A DNA stretch of 64,000 nt from Byssovorax sp. (GTDB lineage Bacteria; Myxococcota_A; Polyangia; Polyangiales; Polyangiaceae): NCBI GenBank assembly GCA_025362495.1, contig JANYGI010000002.1:49373-113372 (forward strand), in the 5' to 3' direction. Shown piece after piece: positions 1-12,334 of the stretch (the first letter of the stretch is position 1; every line of letters starts with the position of its first letter). The translations under genes and the position numbers were made by a program. The notes beneath the pieces were generated by a model. It had not been told where the DNA came from, made no database searches, and was given only the letters and a program-made list of their open reading frames with translations.

Positions 1-250
1 ACGTTCCCGGCGGCAACCCGGCGAGGCGATAATGCCCTGAAGCATCGGTGACGACGGCCTGCTCCCCTTGCAAGCTCGGTGAAGTGACGGTGACGACGGC
101 GCCTGACACCGGCCCTGCCGAGGCGGTGTCGCGGATCGTCCCGACGAGGACGGCCGTGCCTTGCGCATGCGCGGCGGACCCGACGAGACCGAGGATCAGC
201 GCCGTCCCGGCCACGCCGGGCGCACGGCGAAACGTCCGTATCCGGATCAT
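1..250 (-). CDS. Secreted carboxypeptidase-regulatory-domain protein, N-terminal fragment
   Basis: The gene is absent from the ORF track because it runs off the left edge. The reverse strand reads from an ATG preceded by GGAGGGG. A Sec signal peptide (Arg-rich start, hydrophobic core, AHA-Q cleavage-like site near residue 29) is followed by VLVGTIRDTASAGPVSGAVVT and a DASGHYRLAGLPPG stretch. This is the pattern of a carboxypeptidase-regulatory-like (CarboxypepD_reg) beta-sandwich. In Myxococcota this fold often opens TonB-dependent receptors or stands alone in surface proteins. Only about 83 residues are visible, so the downstream architecture cannot be decided. The track ORF at 48..350 on + is its shadow. 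Confidence 0.75.
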   Translation of the reverse strand, partial: MIRIRTFRRAPGVAGTALILGLVGSAAHAQGTAVLVGTIRDTASAGPVSGAVVTVTSPSLQGEQAVVTDASGHYRLAGLPPGT

Positions 251-339
251 GGACCCCTCCAGCCGCGCTCGAATGGCGCAAGAGAGCTATAGCCGCGCCA
301 GCAGAGAAAGCCTGGACAGAGGCCGCGCCGAGGTGAAAA

Positions 340-1815
340 TCAGCGCGTGACGAAGGCCATTTCCAGGACTTTCCCGAAGGGAGGGAGCTTTGCCGGTCTG
401 CCCGGAACGACCCAGAGCACCTCCAGCGGGTGAGCTTCGGCGGCGGTCGGAAAGCGGCCGTCGAGATCGGTGAGATAGACGACCGTGAAGCGCTCGCCGT
501 CGCGTCGCGACTCGGCGGCGAGGCCGCGCAAGGCCGGCCCGAAGTCCGTGCCTCCACGACCGACGATGGCGATCTGCTGGAAATACAGCTCGGCCGCGAA
601 CAGCGTCTCGTCGCGCGTCACCTCGGCGTCGGCCTGGAGTAACCGGATCTCGTCGAATCCCTCCGCCGTGGCGACCGACGCGAGCGCGCCGAGGAAGCGC
701 GCGAGCATGCCGGAGTCAATCGAAGCCGAGGTATCGATGACACTGACCAGCTTGCCCGCAGGCAAGATCCGTCGCCCCGGCATGGACACGATATCGGGCC
801 AGGCGCCGTCCGGGCCGGCGAGGGCGCTTTGCCGGCGCGAAGGCCGCAGGAACGTGCGGCTCGTGCGGGCGAGCGTGGCGATCGAGCGCTGGAGCATCGC
901 CGACCAGTCGGGGGGAGGCTCGATGGTGGCGCGCACCATTTCATCGATCCACGCGGGAGTCTCGCCGAAGGTCTTGCCGCCGGAGGCCACCTCTTCTTCG
1001 AGCGCGGCGCCGAGGCGCATCTTCCATTGCAGTTCGAGCGCGCGCGCTTCCAGCGGAGAGGGCTCCTCGTCGTCCCTTCCCCCACTCCCATTCTCGTCGT
1101 CTTCTTCCTCGTCGTCGCCGCCGTCATCCGGTCGGGGAGCGTCTTCGTTCCCGGGCTTGTCATTGTCGGGCCCGCCAGGATCGTCTCCCTCACCGTCGTC
1201 CTGACGCGTGAAATTGCCTGCCGGCGGCGCGTCGGGCGGCGGCGGAGCATCGGTGATGTCGCACCAGAGATCGTCGGGTCGCGTCCCCTCCTCCAGCAGC
1301 TCGTAATACTCCTCGGCGCTGGCGCCCGGGGGCAGCTCGGCCGTGTGGAGCGTGGCGCCGACATTGAATCCCGCGGCGCGGAGGAGCGGATCGACCGCCA
1401 GATCGTGGGCGACGTTCCACCGCAAGGGCTCGCGCGTCCCGCGGCGCACCAGCGCCCCGAGCGCGGCGTGCAAGCACAGGTGAGCCAGCCGCGCGCAGAG
1501 CGTGGGAAAGCGCATCTCGAGGACGACCAAGGCATTGACGAGCAGCCGATCATCGGGCGTCAATCGAAAGGCCGGGACCTTCAAGGTGGCCTCGACCTGG
1601 AGCGCGCGGGCGAGCACCCCGAAGAAGGGCTTCTCTTTCAAGAGCCACACGCGGGCCGCGGCGATCTTGTCGATGGATTGCGCCGCTGCGGCGGCAGGAT
1701 CGGCGTAGAGCTGCCGAGCGCCGCTCGTCTTGACGGTCTGCGCCGTCGTCCCACCCTGGATGGGGCCCTGGCCTCGGGGAAACAAATCCGGCCCGCGACG
1801 AGGGCGATCCGTCAT
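340..1815 (-). CDS. DUF2201-type VWA-like protein, partner of MoxR ATPase
   Basis: The 491-aa protein has the layout of DUF2201 proteins: an N-terminal putative metallopeptidase-like region (about residues 45-190), a very acidic Asp/Glu/Gly linker (about 200-260) and a C-terminal VWA-like domain. The VWA part has a MIDAS-type DTSAS motif and a later GGTDFGPAL segment. The N-terminal helix that carries HExxH in related peptidases reads LAHLCLHAALGAL, so the zinc motif looks degraded. Its ATG overlaps the stop of the upstream AAA gene (ATGA), so the two are translationally coupled. MoxR ATPases paired with VWA proteins usually act as chaperones or remodelers of a third component, which is not visible here. 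Confidence 0.85.
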   Translation of the reverse strand: MTDRPRRGPDLFPRGQGPIQGGTTAQTVKTSGARQLYADPAAAAAQSIDKIAAARVWLLKEKPFFGVLARALQVEATLKVPAFRLTPDDRLLVNALVVLEMRFPTLCARLAHLCLHAALGALVRRGTREPLRWNVAHDLAVDPLLRAAGFNVGATLHTAELPPGASAEEYYELLEEGTRPDDLWCDITDAPPPPDAPPAGNFTRQDDGEGDDPGGPDNDKPGNEDAPRPDDGGDDEEEDDENGSGGRDDEEPSPLEARALELQWKMRLGAALEEEVASGGKTFGETPAWIDEMVRATIEPPPDWSAMLQRSIATLARTSRTFLRPSRRQSALAGPDGAWPDIVSMPGRRILPAGKLVSVIDTSASIDSGMLARFLGALASVATAEGFDEIRLLQADAEVTRDETLFAAELYFQQIAIVGRGGTDFGPALRGLAAESRRDGERFTVVYLTDLDGRFPTAAEAHPLEVLWVVPGRPAKLPPFGKVLEMAFVTR

Positions 1816-2870
1816 TTTGTGGCGCCTTCGCGGGCAAAGCGGCCGAGGCGGAGCACGTCAATCAGCACCTGCGCGCCGCCGCTGCGGATCTGCTCCTCGA
1901 AGGCGTTGAGCGCAGGAGTCCGCGGCTGGCGAGCGAGCGCGGCGTCGACGGCCCACACCGCGACCTCTTTCGAGGCGATCCCGAGGGCGGCAACGACCTT
2001 CGCGGCCAGCTCGCCGTCGGCGCGCGATTGCGTTCCGAGGCGCGCGAGGCAGCTCGCCGCGAGGAAATAGATGAGCTCGGGATCGCGCGGGACAGCGGCA
2101 GTCCCCGCCGCAATGGCCTCGAGCGAGGGGGCCTGGAGAGCGCGCTTGGCGAAGGCCGTCCACTCGGCGCCGGCGCGATCACCCACGGATCCAGCGGCCA
2201 TCGCGGCCCAGAGCCGCTCGCTCACGGTGACGAGCGCGTCCGAGAGCAAATGCCAGGCGCGCGGCGTGGGATACGCGGGCGTCGCGTCGCTCGGCGGGAG
2301 CTCGAACAGGCGATCGGGCCGGGCGCGAATGAACGCGAGCACGAGGGCGTGAATGCCATGCGACGCGCCCCACGCGAGCCAGGCCTCGACGTCGGCGGCG
2401 AGCGCCACGTGCACCATGCGATTGGCGAGCGCCGTGGCCATGGGCCGCACGAGGGCCCGGTCCTCGACGCGATTGCCCGCGCCGACGACGCGCGATCCCG
2501 GGGGCAGCTCGTAATCGCCGAGGCGCCGGTCGAGGATGAGCGAATAGAACGCCTTCTGCACGTCGGGGACCGCGCTGTTGAGCTCGTCGATGAAGAGCAG
2601 GAAAGGGCCTTCGCGAAGGATGCCCTTGGGCGGGCAGAACTCGGTCGCGAACCCGCCGCCCTCCCGGGCCGTGATGCGGGGCACGCCGATCAGATCCTCG
2701 GGCGCGATCTGGGTGCCGAGGAGCGTGACGCAGGGAACGGCGAGGAGATCGGCGGCTTCGCGCACCAGGGCGCTCTTGCCGATGCCCGGAGGGCCCCAGA
2801 TGAACGGGGTGCGATCGGCCGGGAGAGTCACCAGGAGCTCGACGAGCTCCGGCGGGGTGAGCGCGAGCAT
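1812..2870 (-). CDS. MoxR-family AAA+ ATPase
   Basis: The chosen ATG gives 352 aa starting MLALTPPELVELL. The track ORF starts about 50 residues earlier with a low-complexity Arg-rich stretch unlike MoxR. Walker A is GPPGIGKSALV, Walker B is LLFIDELN (residues near 110), and sensor-1 falls in the GAGNRVED stretch. These mark a MoxR-type AAA+ ATPase of the group that partners DUF2201/VWA proteins. A TATAAA-like hexamer lies 7 nt before the ATG and no good Shine-Dalgarno is visible, so the transcript may be leaderless. The stop overlaps the VWA-gene start by 4 nt. The physiological target is unknown. Confidence 0.88.
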   Translation of the reverse strand: MLALTPPELVELLVTLPADRTPFIWGPPGIGKSALVREAADLLAVPCVTLLGTQIAPEDLIGVPRITAREGGGFATEFCPPKGILREGPFLLFIDELNSAVPDVQKAFYSLILDRRLGDYELPPGSRVVGAGNRVEDRALVRPMATALANRMVHVALAADVEAWLAWGASHGIHALVLAFIRARPDRLFELPPSDATPAYPTPRAWHLLSDALVTVSERLWAAMAAGSVGDRAGAEWTAFAKRALQAPSLEAIAAGTAAVPRDPELIYFLAASCLARLGTQSRADGELAAKVVAALGIASKEVAVWAVDAALARQPRTPALNAFEEQIRSGGAQVLIDVLRLGRFAREGATK

Positions 2871-2962
2871 GGGGGGCTTTATAGCAAGCCCAGCCGCGAG
2901 GGGGCGGCGTTTTGCCCGCGGGCGCGCTGCTGGAGCGTGCGGGATACCCGCGGCGAGTGGGT

Positions 2963-3895
2963 TCAGCTCAGCTCGTCGATCACGTCGGCGATCGAGGTGG
3001 AGACAGCGGCCTTCTCCAGCCATTGCTCCAGGCGCTCCGGGCTCTTCTGAGCGAGGATGTGCTCACGGGCAGCGTCGGGCACGGCGATGCCGCGGACACG
3101 GAGCACCGTCAGCAGCGCACGCGCCGCCGCCTCGGCGCGTCCCTCGGCGCGTCCCTCGGCGCGTCCCTTGTCCCGCCCCAGCTCGCATGCTTCGTTCCAT
3201 GAGCCCTGTATATTCACGATGAACTCCTCTTCTTCCGGTGTCCGGCCCGGATTCTTCCCGATCACGCTCTCCAAGTGTACCAGTATGTGCTCGGCCACGG
3301 CACGCTCGTGCGCGTCCCGCGGCAGGGCGGCGAGATCGGCGAGCGCGCCCGGGAGGCCTGGACCCGCCGCCATGATGCGGATGAGCAGGGTCGAACGATC
3401 GCGGGGCAGCTCGCCCGCGACGACGATGCCCGTGCGGTAGAGATCTCCCCCGAAAAAATAGACGCCCACCGGCCAGCCGGGCGCCGCTTGGCACTTGAGC
3501 TTGAGCAACGTCGGCGCCGAGACCGCGGCGGCGATGATCCAGAGTCGGGGCTCGACGAACGGCTCCGCGGGTAACCCCTTCAGCTTGCGCCTCTTGCTCT
3601 GCGTGCGCGCCCTGCGTTCACACTCATCCCAGTGGGCGAAGTGCTTGCCGAGGCAAGCTCGAATCTCGGCGTCGCTCGGGGCGTGCGCGTACACCTCGAT
3701 GAGACAGAGAATCGAAGCGATGCGCCCCAGGAGCCCGAGGCGGGCGCGCTCTCGGTCGCGCGTCGGGTCCGGATCGTGGCGAATGTCCGCGTGCTGGGCG
3801 TCGCGGGAGATCTCGTACTGGATGATGGTGGCGCCGGAGGCGGTCAGGGCTTCTTTGCCAACTTTCTTGGCGAGCTGGTCGAAGGGATTGTGCAT
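2963..3895 (-). CDS. Rpn/YhgA-like family protein (Polyangiaceae paralogue family)
   Basis: About 310 aa from MHNPFDQLAKKVGKEAL. An upstream in-frame TTG (3928), preceded by AAGGAG, would add 11 residues. I prefer the ATG because family members I recall begin MxNPFDQLAKK. The N-terminal half (HADIRHDPDPTRDRERARLGLLGRI and FVEPRLWIIAA) resembles the PD-(D/E)XK-like core of Rpn/transposase-nuclease-type proteins. A complete catalytic triad is not obvious. Near residue 245 lies a repeated GRAE track (DKGRAEGRAEGRAEAAAR), then a helical tail. This family is expanded in Polyangiaceae genomes and its function is unknown. There is no operon partner. Confidence 0.6.
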   Translation of the reverse strand: MHNPFDQLAKKVGKEALTASGATIIQYEISRDAQHADIRHDPDPTRDRERARLGLLGRIASILCLIEVYAHAPSDAEIRACLGKHFAHWDECERRARTQSKRRKLKGLPAEPFVEPRLWIIAAAVSAPTLLKLKCQAAPGWPVGVYFFGGDLYRTGIVVAGELPRDRSTLLIRIMAAGPGLPGALADLAALPRDAHERAVAEHILVHLESVIGKNPGRTPEEEEFIVNIQGSWNEACELGRDKGRAEGRAEGRAEAAARALLTVLRVRGIAVPDAAREHILAQKSPERLEQWLEKAAVSTSIADVIDELS

Positions 3896-4061
3896 GGGAT
3901 GGCGCGGCGCCTCCGGCGGAGAGACCAACTCTCTCCTTCAAGCAGGCGTGTCGCACCGCCGGAGCACGTCGGATGCCAGCGTATCGCGCGCAAAATCATC
4001 GAGAATTTCCCAGCCGGGAGGGTGGCGCCGCCAGGTCGGGGGGTGGCGCCGCGGCACGTGA

Positions 4062-4484
4062 TCAGTCGAGGTACTCCCACGTGGCCGCCCCGTCGAGGCG
4101 ACGAATACGCACCTCGCCCAGGGCGCCAGGCTCGAAGTTGCGCGCGTTAACCCCCATCCGTCCGCCGGCAGCGCGCTCGATGGCCTCCCAGTGCGTGACG
4201 CAACCGCAGTGTGCACATCGCACGAACCGGAGGCGCCTGTCGCCCCATGCGTACTCCGCGGTGGCGCCCGCTCCGGCAATGACACGAACCGCGGCTGCCT
4301 CGTAGTAGGCCCACAGCGTGCCATAGCGGCGGCAGATGGAGCAATTGCAGTCCGTGAGGCTCGCCGGCCGATCCGGCACCTCGACGCGAACGGCTCCACA
4401 ATGACAGGTCGCGGTCAGCATGCGGCCCATGATGCGCCGTCGAGGCGGCGCCGGGATCGGATTCTTCGCCTGATTCGCGGCCAT
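4062..4484 (-). CDS. GFA/CENP-V-fold zinc protein (glutathione-dependent formaldehyde-activating family)
   Basis: 140 aa from the first ATG. Internal ATGs at 4430 and 4421 would give 122 or 119 aa, closer to the usual family length, so the N-terminus is uncertain. The Cys pairs CHCGAVRVE, CNCSICRRYG and CAHCGCVTHWE are the zinc ligands of the GFA (Mss4-like) fold. Family members are named for a proposed role in glutathione-formaldehyde adduct formation, but most are uncharacterised. The gene is divergent from the NmrA-like reductase, with about 100 bp between them. Confidence 0.88.
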   Translation of the reverse strand: MAANQAKNPIPAPPRRRIMGRMLTATCHCGAVRVEVPDRPASLTDCNCSICRRYGTLWAYYEAAAVRVIAGAGATAEYAWGDRRLRFVRCAHCGCVTHWEAIERAAGGRMGVNARNFEPGALGEVRIRRLDGAATWEYLD

Positions 4485-4586
4485 TCACGCCGTCGATGAG
4501 CGCCATGCACCGGAAGCCCCTTCGCAGCCCGCGCGGCGTGACTATCCTCCGGTCTCCGCAACGACGACCCCCGGAGGAGATTGAAC

Positions 4587-5459
4587 ATGGCCAGCACGAT
4601 TCTCGTCACCGGCGCGACCGGCACGATTGGTTCCGAAGTGGTGAAGGCGCTCGCGGCGAAGCCCGGCGTCACCGTCCGCGTCGCCGTCCGCAGCGCCGCG
4701 AAGGCCGAGAAGCTCCTCGGCGCGAACGTCGTTCCTGTCGATTTCGACTACGAGAAGCCGGACACCATTGCAGCGGCCGTGAAGGGCGCCGACCGCGTCT
4801 TCCTGCTCACCCCGTTCGCGCAGAATCAGGTCGACCTCGGCAAGCTCCTCATCGACGCCTCGAAGGCCGCCGGCGTGAAGCACATCGTCAAGCTCTCGGC
4901 CGTGGGCGCCGACATCGAGCCGGGCATCCAGCTCGGGCGCTGGCACCGCGCGATCGAGAAGCTCATCGAGGCCTCGGGGGTCGCCTACACGTTCCTCCGC
5001 CCAGCGAACTTCATGGATAACTTCATTCACTATTACCCGCCGGCCGCCGACGGGAACATCTATCTGCCCCTCGGCACGGGGGCCTGCTCGTACATCGATT
5101 CTCGCGACATCGCCGCCGTCGCCGCCGCCGTGCTCACCGAGGATGGACACAGCGGGAAAGCCTACGTTCTGACCGGTCCCGCGGCCCTCACCACCGCCGA
5201 GGCAGCCAGTGCCATCGGCAAAGCGTCGGGGCGCGACATCCATTACGTCGACGTGCCCGAGGCCGCCGCGAGCAAGGGCATGCTCGAAATGCAAATGCCT
5301 GGCTGGATGGTCGACGCGATGATGGAGCTGCACGGGATCGTCAAGGCGGGCTATGCCTCGGCGACGACGCAGCTGGTCGAGCAGCTCACCGGGCACGCGC
5401 CGCGGACGTTCGCCGACTTCGCGCGCGACAGGGCCGCCGCCTGGACGACGAAGAGCTGA
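4587..5459 (+). CDS. NmrA-like NAD(P)-binding SDR reductase
   Basis: 290 aa. The ATG is chosen because CCGGAGGAG sits 7 nt upstream; the track's TTG start adds only two residues. The Rossmann motif VTGATGTIGSEVV is at the N-terminus, VRVAVRS marks the cofactor-specificity loop, and FLRPANFMDNF is the typical NmrA/QOR2 substrate-loop signature. The catalytic YxxxK of classical SDRs is absent, as expected for atypical NmrA-type proteins. These act as NAD(P)H-dependent quinone or azo reductases or as redox sensors. The substrate is unknown. Confidence 0.9.
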   Translation: MASTILVTGATGTIGSEVVKALAAKPGVTVRVAVRSAAKAEKLLGANVVPVDFDYEKPDTIAAAVKGADRVFLLTPFAQNQVDLGKLLIDASKAAGVKHIVKLSAVGADIEPGIQLGRWHRAIEKLIEASGVAYTFLRPANFMDNFIHYYPPAADGNIYLPLGTGACSYIDSRDIAAVAAAVLTEDGHSGKAYVLTGPAALTTAEAASAIGKASGRDIHYVDVPEAAASKGMLEMQMPGWMVDAMMELHGIVKAGYASATTQLVEQLTGHAPRTFADFARDRAAAWTTKS

Positions 5460-5495
5460 GCCAGCGGGCCTCTTCGCGCTACCATTCGCGCCTGG

Positions 5496-7622
5496 ATGCT
5501 CGACCGCGCCTCGATCGACCGACTCGCTCGCACCCCGGAGAAGAACGCTCCGCTCCTCAACGTCGCGCTCGCGGAGGAAGGGACGGCGCCCGTGCTGCTC
5601 GCGCTCTGCCGATCGATCGCGGTCGGGCCCGAGGCGCTCGCGGTCATCGGGCACCGGATGATCGACGAGGGCGACGCGGTCGGGAAGGATCCCGCGACGC
5701 CGGCCGATGAGGTCGTTTCGGTCGCGGGCGAGCTCGATCGGCTGCTGATCGCGCACCCGCGCGCGCCCGATGCGCTGCGCGACGCGATCCTCGGGAGGCA
5801 CCCGCGCGACGCGTTCTTCGTGCTCGCCGCGGCGTGCCATCCGCAGGCGACGTCGGCGGCGATCGAGCGCGCCGTCGACTGGCCCGCGGCGTCGGCGGTG
5901 CACGATCGGCTGTGGATCCCGCTCCTCGACACCGGCGCGGTTCCCCCTCTCACGCTCGAAGAGTGGGCGCAGGACGCGAGCCCGCTGCGGCGCGAGGCGG
6001 CGGCGCGCATCACCCACGACCCAGGCTTGTTATCCCGGCTCGCGCGCGATCGATCGCGGCAGGTGCGCCGCGCCGTGGCGTCGAACCGCGAGGCCGCCGG
6101 CGAGCGGACGCGGCTCGCGAGCGACGATCCGGCCGTCGAGGTGCGCGCGCGCGCCGCGGGGCAGCTCTCGCCGAACACCGAGGCCGATCGCGACGGCTCG
6201 CGCGTGATCGAGACTGCCCGCTTCGCCGCGGCGCTGCGGGCGATGGCCGGCGGCGGCGTGCTCGCGCCCGATCTGGTCCGCGCCCTCGCCGGCAACGCGG
6301 CCGAGCTGGATCTGGAAGGGGCCTTGATCGCCGGGCAGGTATTGCCGCGCTCCGAGCTCTGCGGCCTCGTCGATCAGGTGATCGATCTGGGCTTCGATTC
6401 GGCGCGATCCACGAGCCTCGCCGCCGGCCTGGCGCTCCGCCCCAAGGTGCCTCACGACGCCTCCGAGAGCGAGGACGAGGCCGAGCTGCTCCACACCGAG
6501 ATTGTCTATGATCTGGTGAAGTCCCTCTCCCGCACGACGACGGCGGAGAGCCGTTTGACGGGCAAGGCGCGCCTCGCGGCCTGGGCCGCCGAAGGCCTGG
6601 TGCGGTGCGAGGCCGTCGATCGCGAGCGCGTGCTCCACCACCTCGCGCGCCGTCCGATGGCCGCCGAGCGGATGATCCTCGCCCGCGGCGCCGCGCTGCG
6701 CCCCGCGATGGTGGGCGAGCTCTGCGCCGCCGCCGCCGAGGTCGACGAGGTGCCGGCCGCGCTCCTGGAGCTGGCGTGGTCCGATGTGTCCATCCCGGAC
6801 ACGTTGTTGACGGAGCTGGCCACGCGCCTCGGGCGGCCCAAGAAGCGCGCCGAAGATCTCCCGGAAGACGAGGTGGATCTCGATCCCTCGCTGCGATCGT
6901 TGCCCGTGCTCGAGCGCGTGGTGCTGGCGGCGACGACGCGCGCCAACGTGTCGCCGCGCGCGGCGCTGGCCGTCGTGGCGCTCGACGCGCGGCGCGTGCG
7001 CTACGTGCTCTCGGCGATGCCGCAGTGGAAAGGGCGCCTCTCCGGCGGCCGCCTGGCGCGGGTGCTGCGGCAGCACGCGGGCGCGATCACCGTCGGTCAC
7101 GCCGAGGCGCGCGCCCGCGGAGCGAGGGTAGAGAGCTGGACAGAGCGGGTATTGACGGAGCTCGAGCTATCCATTGCTCTCGCCGTCGGCCACGTGACCG
7201 GAGCCGAGGTGGCGCGCCGGATCCAGATTGGCAGACAGGTCCTCGAAGAGGGGGTGACGCTGGCCGGAGGCGCCGAGGCGCGCGCCGCGCTGGAGGGCGC
7301 CGCGGGTATCCAGCCCATCCTCGACTGGGCGGCGAAGAATCGCGGCTCGATCCCGGCGGCGCTCGCGGTGTGGCTGCTGCTCGAGCGCTTCGATCGGGAG
7401 CGCGGATCCACGGTGATCGCCGCGTCGATCGATACGCTGTCGACGGGCAACGCCCGCGTGGCGGCCGGGGTGTGCGACGCGCTCTCGCTCCTGGAGCACC
7501 GGCGCCCGGGGCGCCTGGAGACGATTCATCCGCAATCGCCCCGGGGCCGCGCGACGATGGCGAGCGCCATTGCAAGGGCCTATCGCGCGCTCGGCGGAAT
7601 GCGCGACGAGAGGCAGGGTTGA
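5496..7622 (+). CDS. Large LRV/HEAT-like repeat protein, function unknown
   Basis: A 708-aa protein with no catalytic motif, rich in Ala, Arg and Leu and almost entirely helical. Segments such as LLSRLARDRSRQVRRAVASN followed by RTRLASDDPAVEVRARAA match the leucine-rich-variant (LRV) repeat, a HEAT-like helical pair. Others resemble FFVLAAACHPQATSAAIERAV. There is no signal peptide or membrane segment, so it is probably a cytosolic scaffold. It starts 36 nt after the NmrA-like gene and may share its transcript. Similar repeat proteins are common in Polyangia and are usually annotated as hypothetical. Confidence 0.75.
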   Translation: MLDRASIDRLARTPEKNAPLLNVALAEEGTAPVLLALCRSIAVGPEALAVIGHRMIDEGDAVGKDPATPADEVVSVAGELDRLLIAHPRAPDALRDAILGRHPRDAFFVLAAACHPQATSAAIERAVDWPAASAVHDRLWIPLLDTGAVPPLTLEEWAQDASPLRREAAARITHDPGLLSRLARDRSRQVRRAVASNREAAGERTRLASDDPAVEVRARAAGQLSPNTEADRDGSRVIETARFAAALRAMAGGGVLAPDLVRALAGNAAELDLEGALIAGQVLPRSELCGLVDQVIDLGFDSARSTSLAAGLALRPKVPHDASESEDEAELLHTEIVYDLVKSLSRTTTAESRLTGKARLAAWAAEGLVRCEAVDRERVLHHLARRPMAAERMILARGAALRPAMVGELCAAAAEVDEVPAALLELAWSDVSIPDTLLTELATRLGRPKKRAEDLPEDEVDLDPSLRSLPVLERVVLAATTRANVSPRAALAVVALDARRVRYVLSAMPQWKGRLSGGRLARVLRQHAGAITVGHAEARARGARVESWTERVLTELELSIALAVGHVTGAEVARRIQIGRQVLEEGVTLAGGAEARAALEGAAGIQPILDWAAKNRGSIPAALAVWLLLERFDRERGSTVIAASIDTLSTGNARVAAGVCDALSLLEHRRPGRLETIHPQSPRGRATMASAIARAYRALGGMRDERQG

Positions 7623-7693
7623 GGCAATGCGCCTCGGCCATTTCACGTCATCCGCAGAGAATGAATCGATTGAAATGCAATGAGAGAGGCGCC

Positions 7694-8068
7694 ATGATTT
7701 CATTCGTCGGGGTCGACCACGTGCAGCTCGCAGCGCCGCCGGAATGCGAGGCGGAGGCGCGGGCTTTCTACGCGGGATTGCTCGGGCTCGAAGAGGCAAT
7801 GAAGCCGCCGGCGCTGGCCGCGCGCGGAGGGTGCTGGTTTCAATGCGGGGCACAGCAGATCCACATCGGTGTCGAGAGAGAGTTTCGCGCCGCGCAGAAG
7901 GCGCACCCGGCATTGCGGCTCGCGGACCGCGCAGGATTCGAGGCGTTGCTCGCGCGATTGACGGCGCGCGGCGTGGCCATCAATCACGACGACGAGGAGG
8001 TGCCGGGCGTGGCAGCGCGCTTCTTCGTGGCCGATCCATGGGGCAATCGGCTCGAATTCCTGGTGTGA
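7694..8068 (+). CDS. Glyoxalase/bleomycin-resistance (VOC) family protein
   Basis: 124 aa, one VOC module. The track ORF (6605..8068) starts far upstream inside the neighbouring gene. The ATG with GAGAGGC upstream is the real start. GVDHVQLAAPPECEAEARAFYAGLLGLEE is the classic beta-alpha entry, and FFVADPWGNRLEFLV is the C-terminal D-P-x-G-N-R-x-E signature with the metal-binding Glu. His8 and Glu119 are candidate metal ligands, and QQIHIGVE is the middle strand. The substrate cannot be inferred. Confidence 0.9.
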   Translation: MISFVGVDHVQLAAPPECEAEARAFYAGLLGLEEAMKPPALAARGGCWFQCGAQQIHIGVEREFRAAQKAHPALRLADRAGFEALLARLTARGVAINHDDEEVPGVAARFFVADPWGNRLEFLV

Positions 8069-8131
8069 TGAAGCGGGCGCGAGCGCGCGCTTCCTGCTAT
8101 TTACCCGGCGGGCCGCTCGGGGCGGCGCGCC

Positions 8132-8677
8132 ATGACTGATCCCAAGATCCGCGACCACTTCGTCGACGACGACGCGCTTCGCCCGTCCCACGACATGCTG
8201 GAGACGGCGCGCGAGATCCGCGTTTCGCCCGAAGAGCAGGAAGAGGCCGTCGCGCGCGAGGCGGCGCTGCGGCAAGAGCAGGCCGCGCGCGCGCTGCACG
8301 AGCAGGCGGTGACGGCGTACGAAGCGCTTGTGTTGAAGCGCGGACGCGAGCGGCGCGCGCTGATCCTCCACGGGATGATCCTGGTCGTCGGGAGCGCGGT
8401 GATGTTCGCTGTGCATCAGGCGCTGAGCGATCATCTGTGGTTCCCGGTGGTGCTGTGGGTGTGGCTGTTCGCGCTCACAACGCACCTCCTGTGGGTCGTC
8501 ACGCGCGCGAAGGCGACGCCGCCGCCTGCGCTGCCCGCCCCCGTCGACGCGCTGCGGGCGGCCTCGCTGCGGCCGCCGCTGGCGCGTCCGCTGGCGGGGC
8601 GCTTCCGCGAAGAGGCCGACGAGGCCACGCGAGCCCGCGCGCGCACGACGGTGCGAACGACGCGCAAGCGCGATTGA
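8132..8677 (+). CDS. 2TM-domain membrane protein
   Basis: 181 aa. The N-terminal ~75 residues are charged and probably coiled-coil (PEEQEEAVAREAALRQEQAARALHEQ). Two transmembrane helices follow (LILHGMILVVGSAVMFAVHQAL and FPVVLWVWLFALTTHLLWVV), then an Ala/Pro/Arg-rich cytosolic tail. The helix-turn-helix membrane pair resembles the 2TM domain found at the N-terminus of some bacterial sensor proteins. No enzymatic domain is attached. Function unknown. Confidence 0.75.
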   Translation: MTDPKIRDHFVDDDALRPSHDMLETAREIRVSPEEQEEAVAREAALRQEQAARALHEQAVTAYEALVLKRGRERRALILHGMILVVGSAVMFAVHQALSDHLWFPVVLWVWLFALTTHLLWVVTRAKATPPPALPAPVDALRAASLRPPLARPLAGRFREEADEATRARARTTVRTTRKRD

Positions 8678-8714
8678 GCCTCGAAGCGCCGGTCACGCCC
8701 GCGCAAAAGGCGCG

Positions 8715-9307
8715 TTAACGACGGCGAAACACGACCGAATGGTTGTTCGCCGGCATGACGACGACGCGCTCGCGCCCGAAGCCCGCGGCCTCCGCGGCGC
8801 GCGTCACCTCGTCGAGATCGCGCACGCCCCAGCGCGGATCGCGGTCGCGGAGCGAGGCGTCGAAGTCGGCGTTGCTCGGGGACGTGAAGGCTCCGTCGAA
8901 GCGATACGGGCCGTAGAGGTAGAGCGGATTTCCCGGCGCGAGGAGGGTGCTCGCGCCGGCGAAGAGGCCGAGGCACGCCTCCCACGGCGCGATGTGGATC
9001 ATGTTCACGCAGACTACGGCGTCGGCCGCGAGATCACGCGCCCACGCGGGCTCGGTGACGTCGACTCGAACCGGCGCGCGCAGGTTCGAGAGGGCCGCGT
9101 CGGCGCCGTGATCGGCGATGCTGGAGAGGCTCTCTTCGTCGGGATCGGTGGGCTGCCACGCGAGCCCGGGGAACGCCGCCGCGAAGAACACGGCGTGCTC
9201 ACCCGAGCCGGCGGCGATCTCGAGAACGACCCCCGCTGACGGTAGAACGTCGCGCAGCACGGCGAGGATCGGCTCGCGGTTGCGCTCGGTCGCGGGGGCG
9301 TAGCGCT

Positions 9308-9311
<4 letters not shown>
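8715..9311 (-). CDS. DUF938 SAM-dependent methyltransferase-fold protein
   Basis: 198 aa from a TTG that overlaps the secA stop (TTGA). The track's 405-aa version starts inside secA in the wrong frame. The N-terminus KRYAPATERNREPI and the SAM-binding LEIAAGSGEHAVFFA, followed by ADAVVCVNMIHIAPWEA and LYGPYRFDGAFTSPSNADFDASLRDRDPRWGVRD, are strongly diagnostic of DUF938. Members have a class I methyltransferase fold but no assigned substrate. Its only evident start is coupled to secA termination, so it should be expressed with secA. Confidence 0.92.
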
Positions 9312-12334
<3,023 letters not shown>

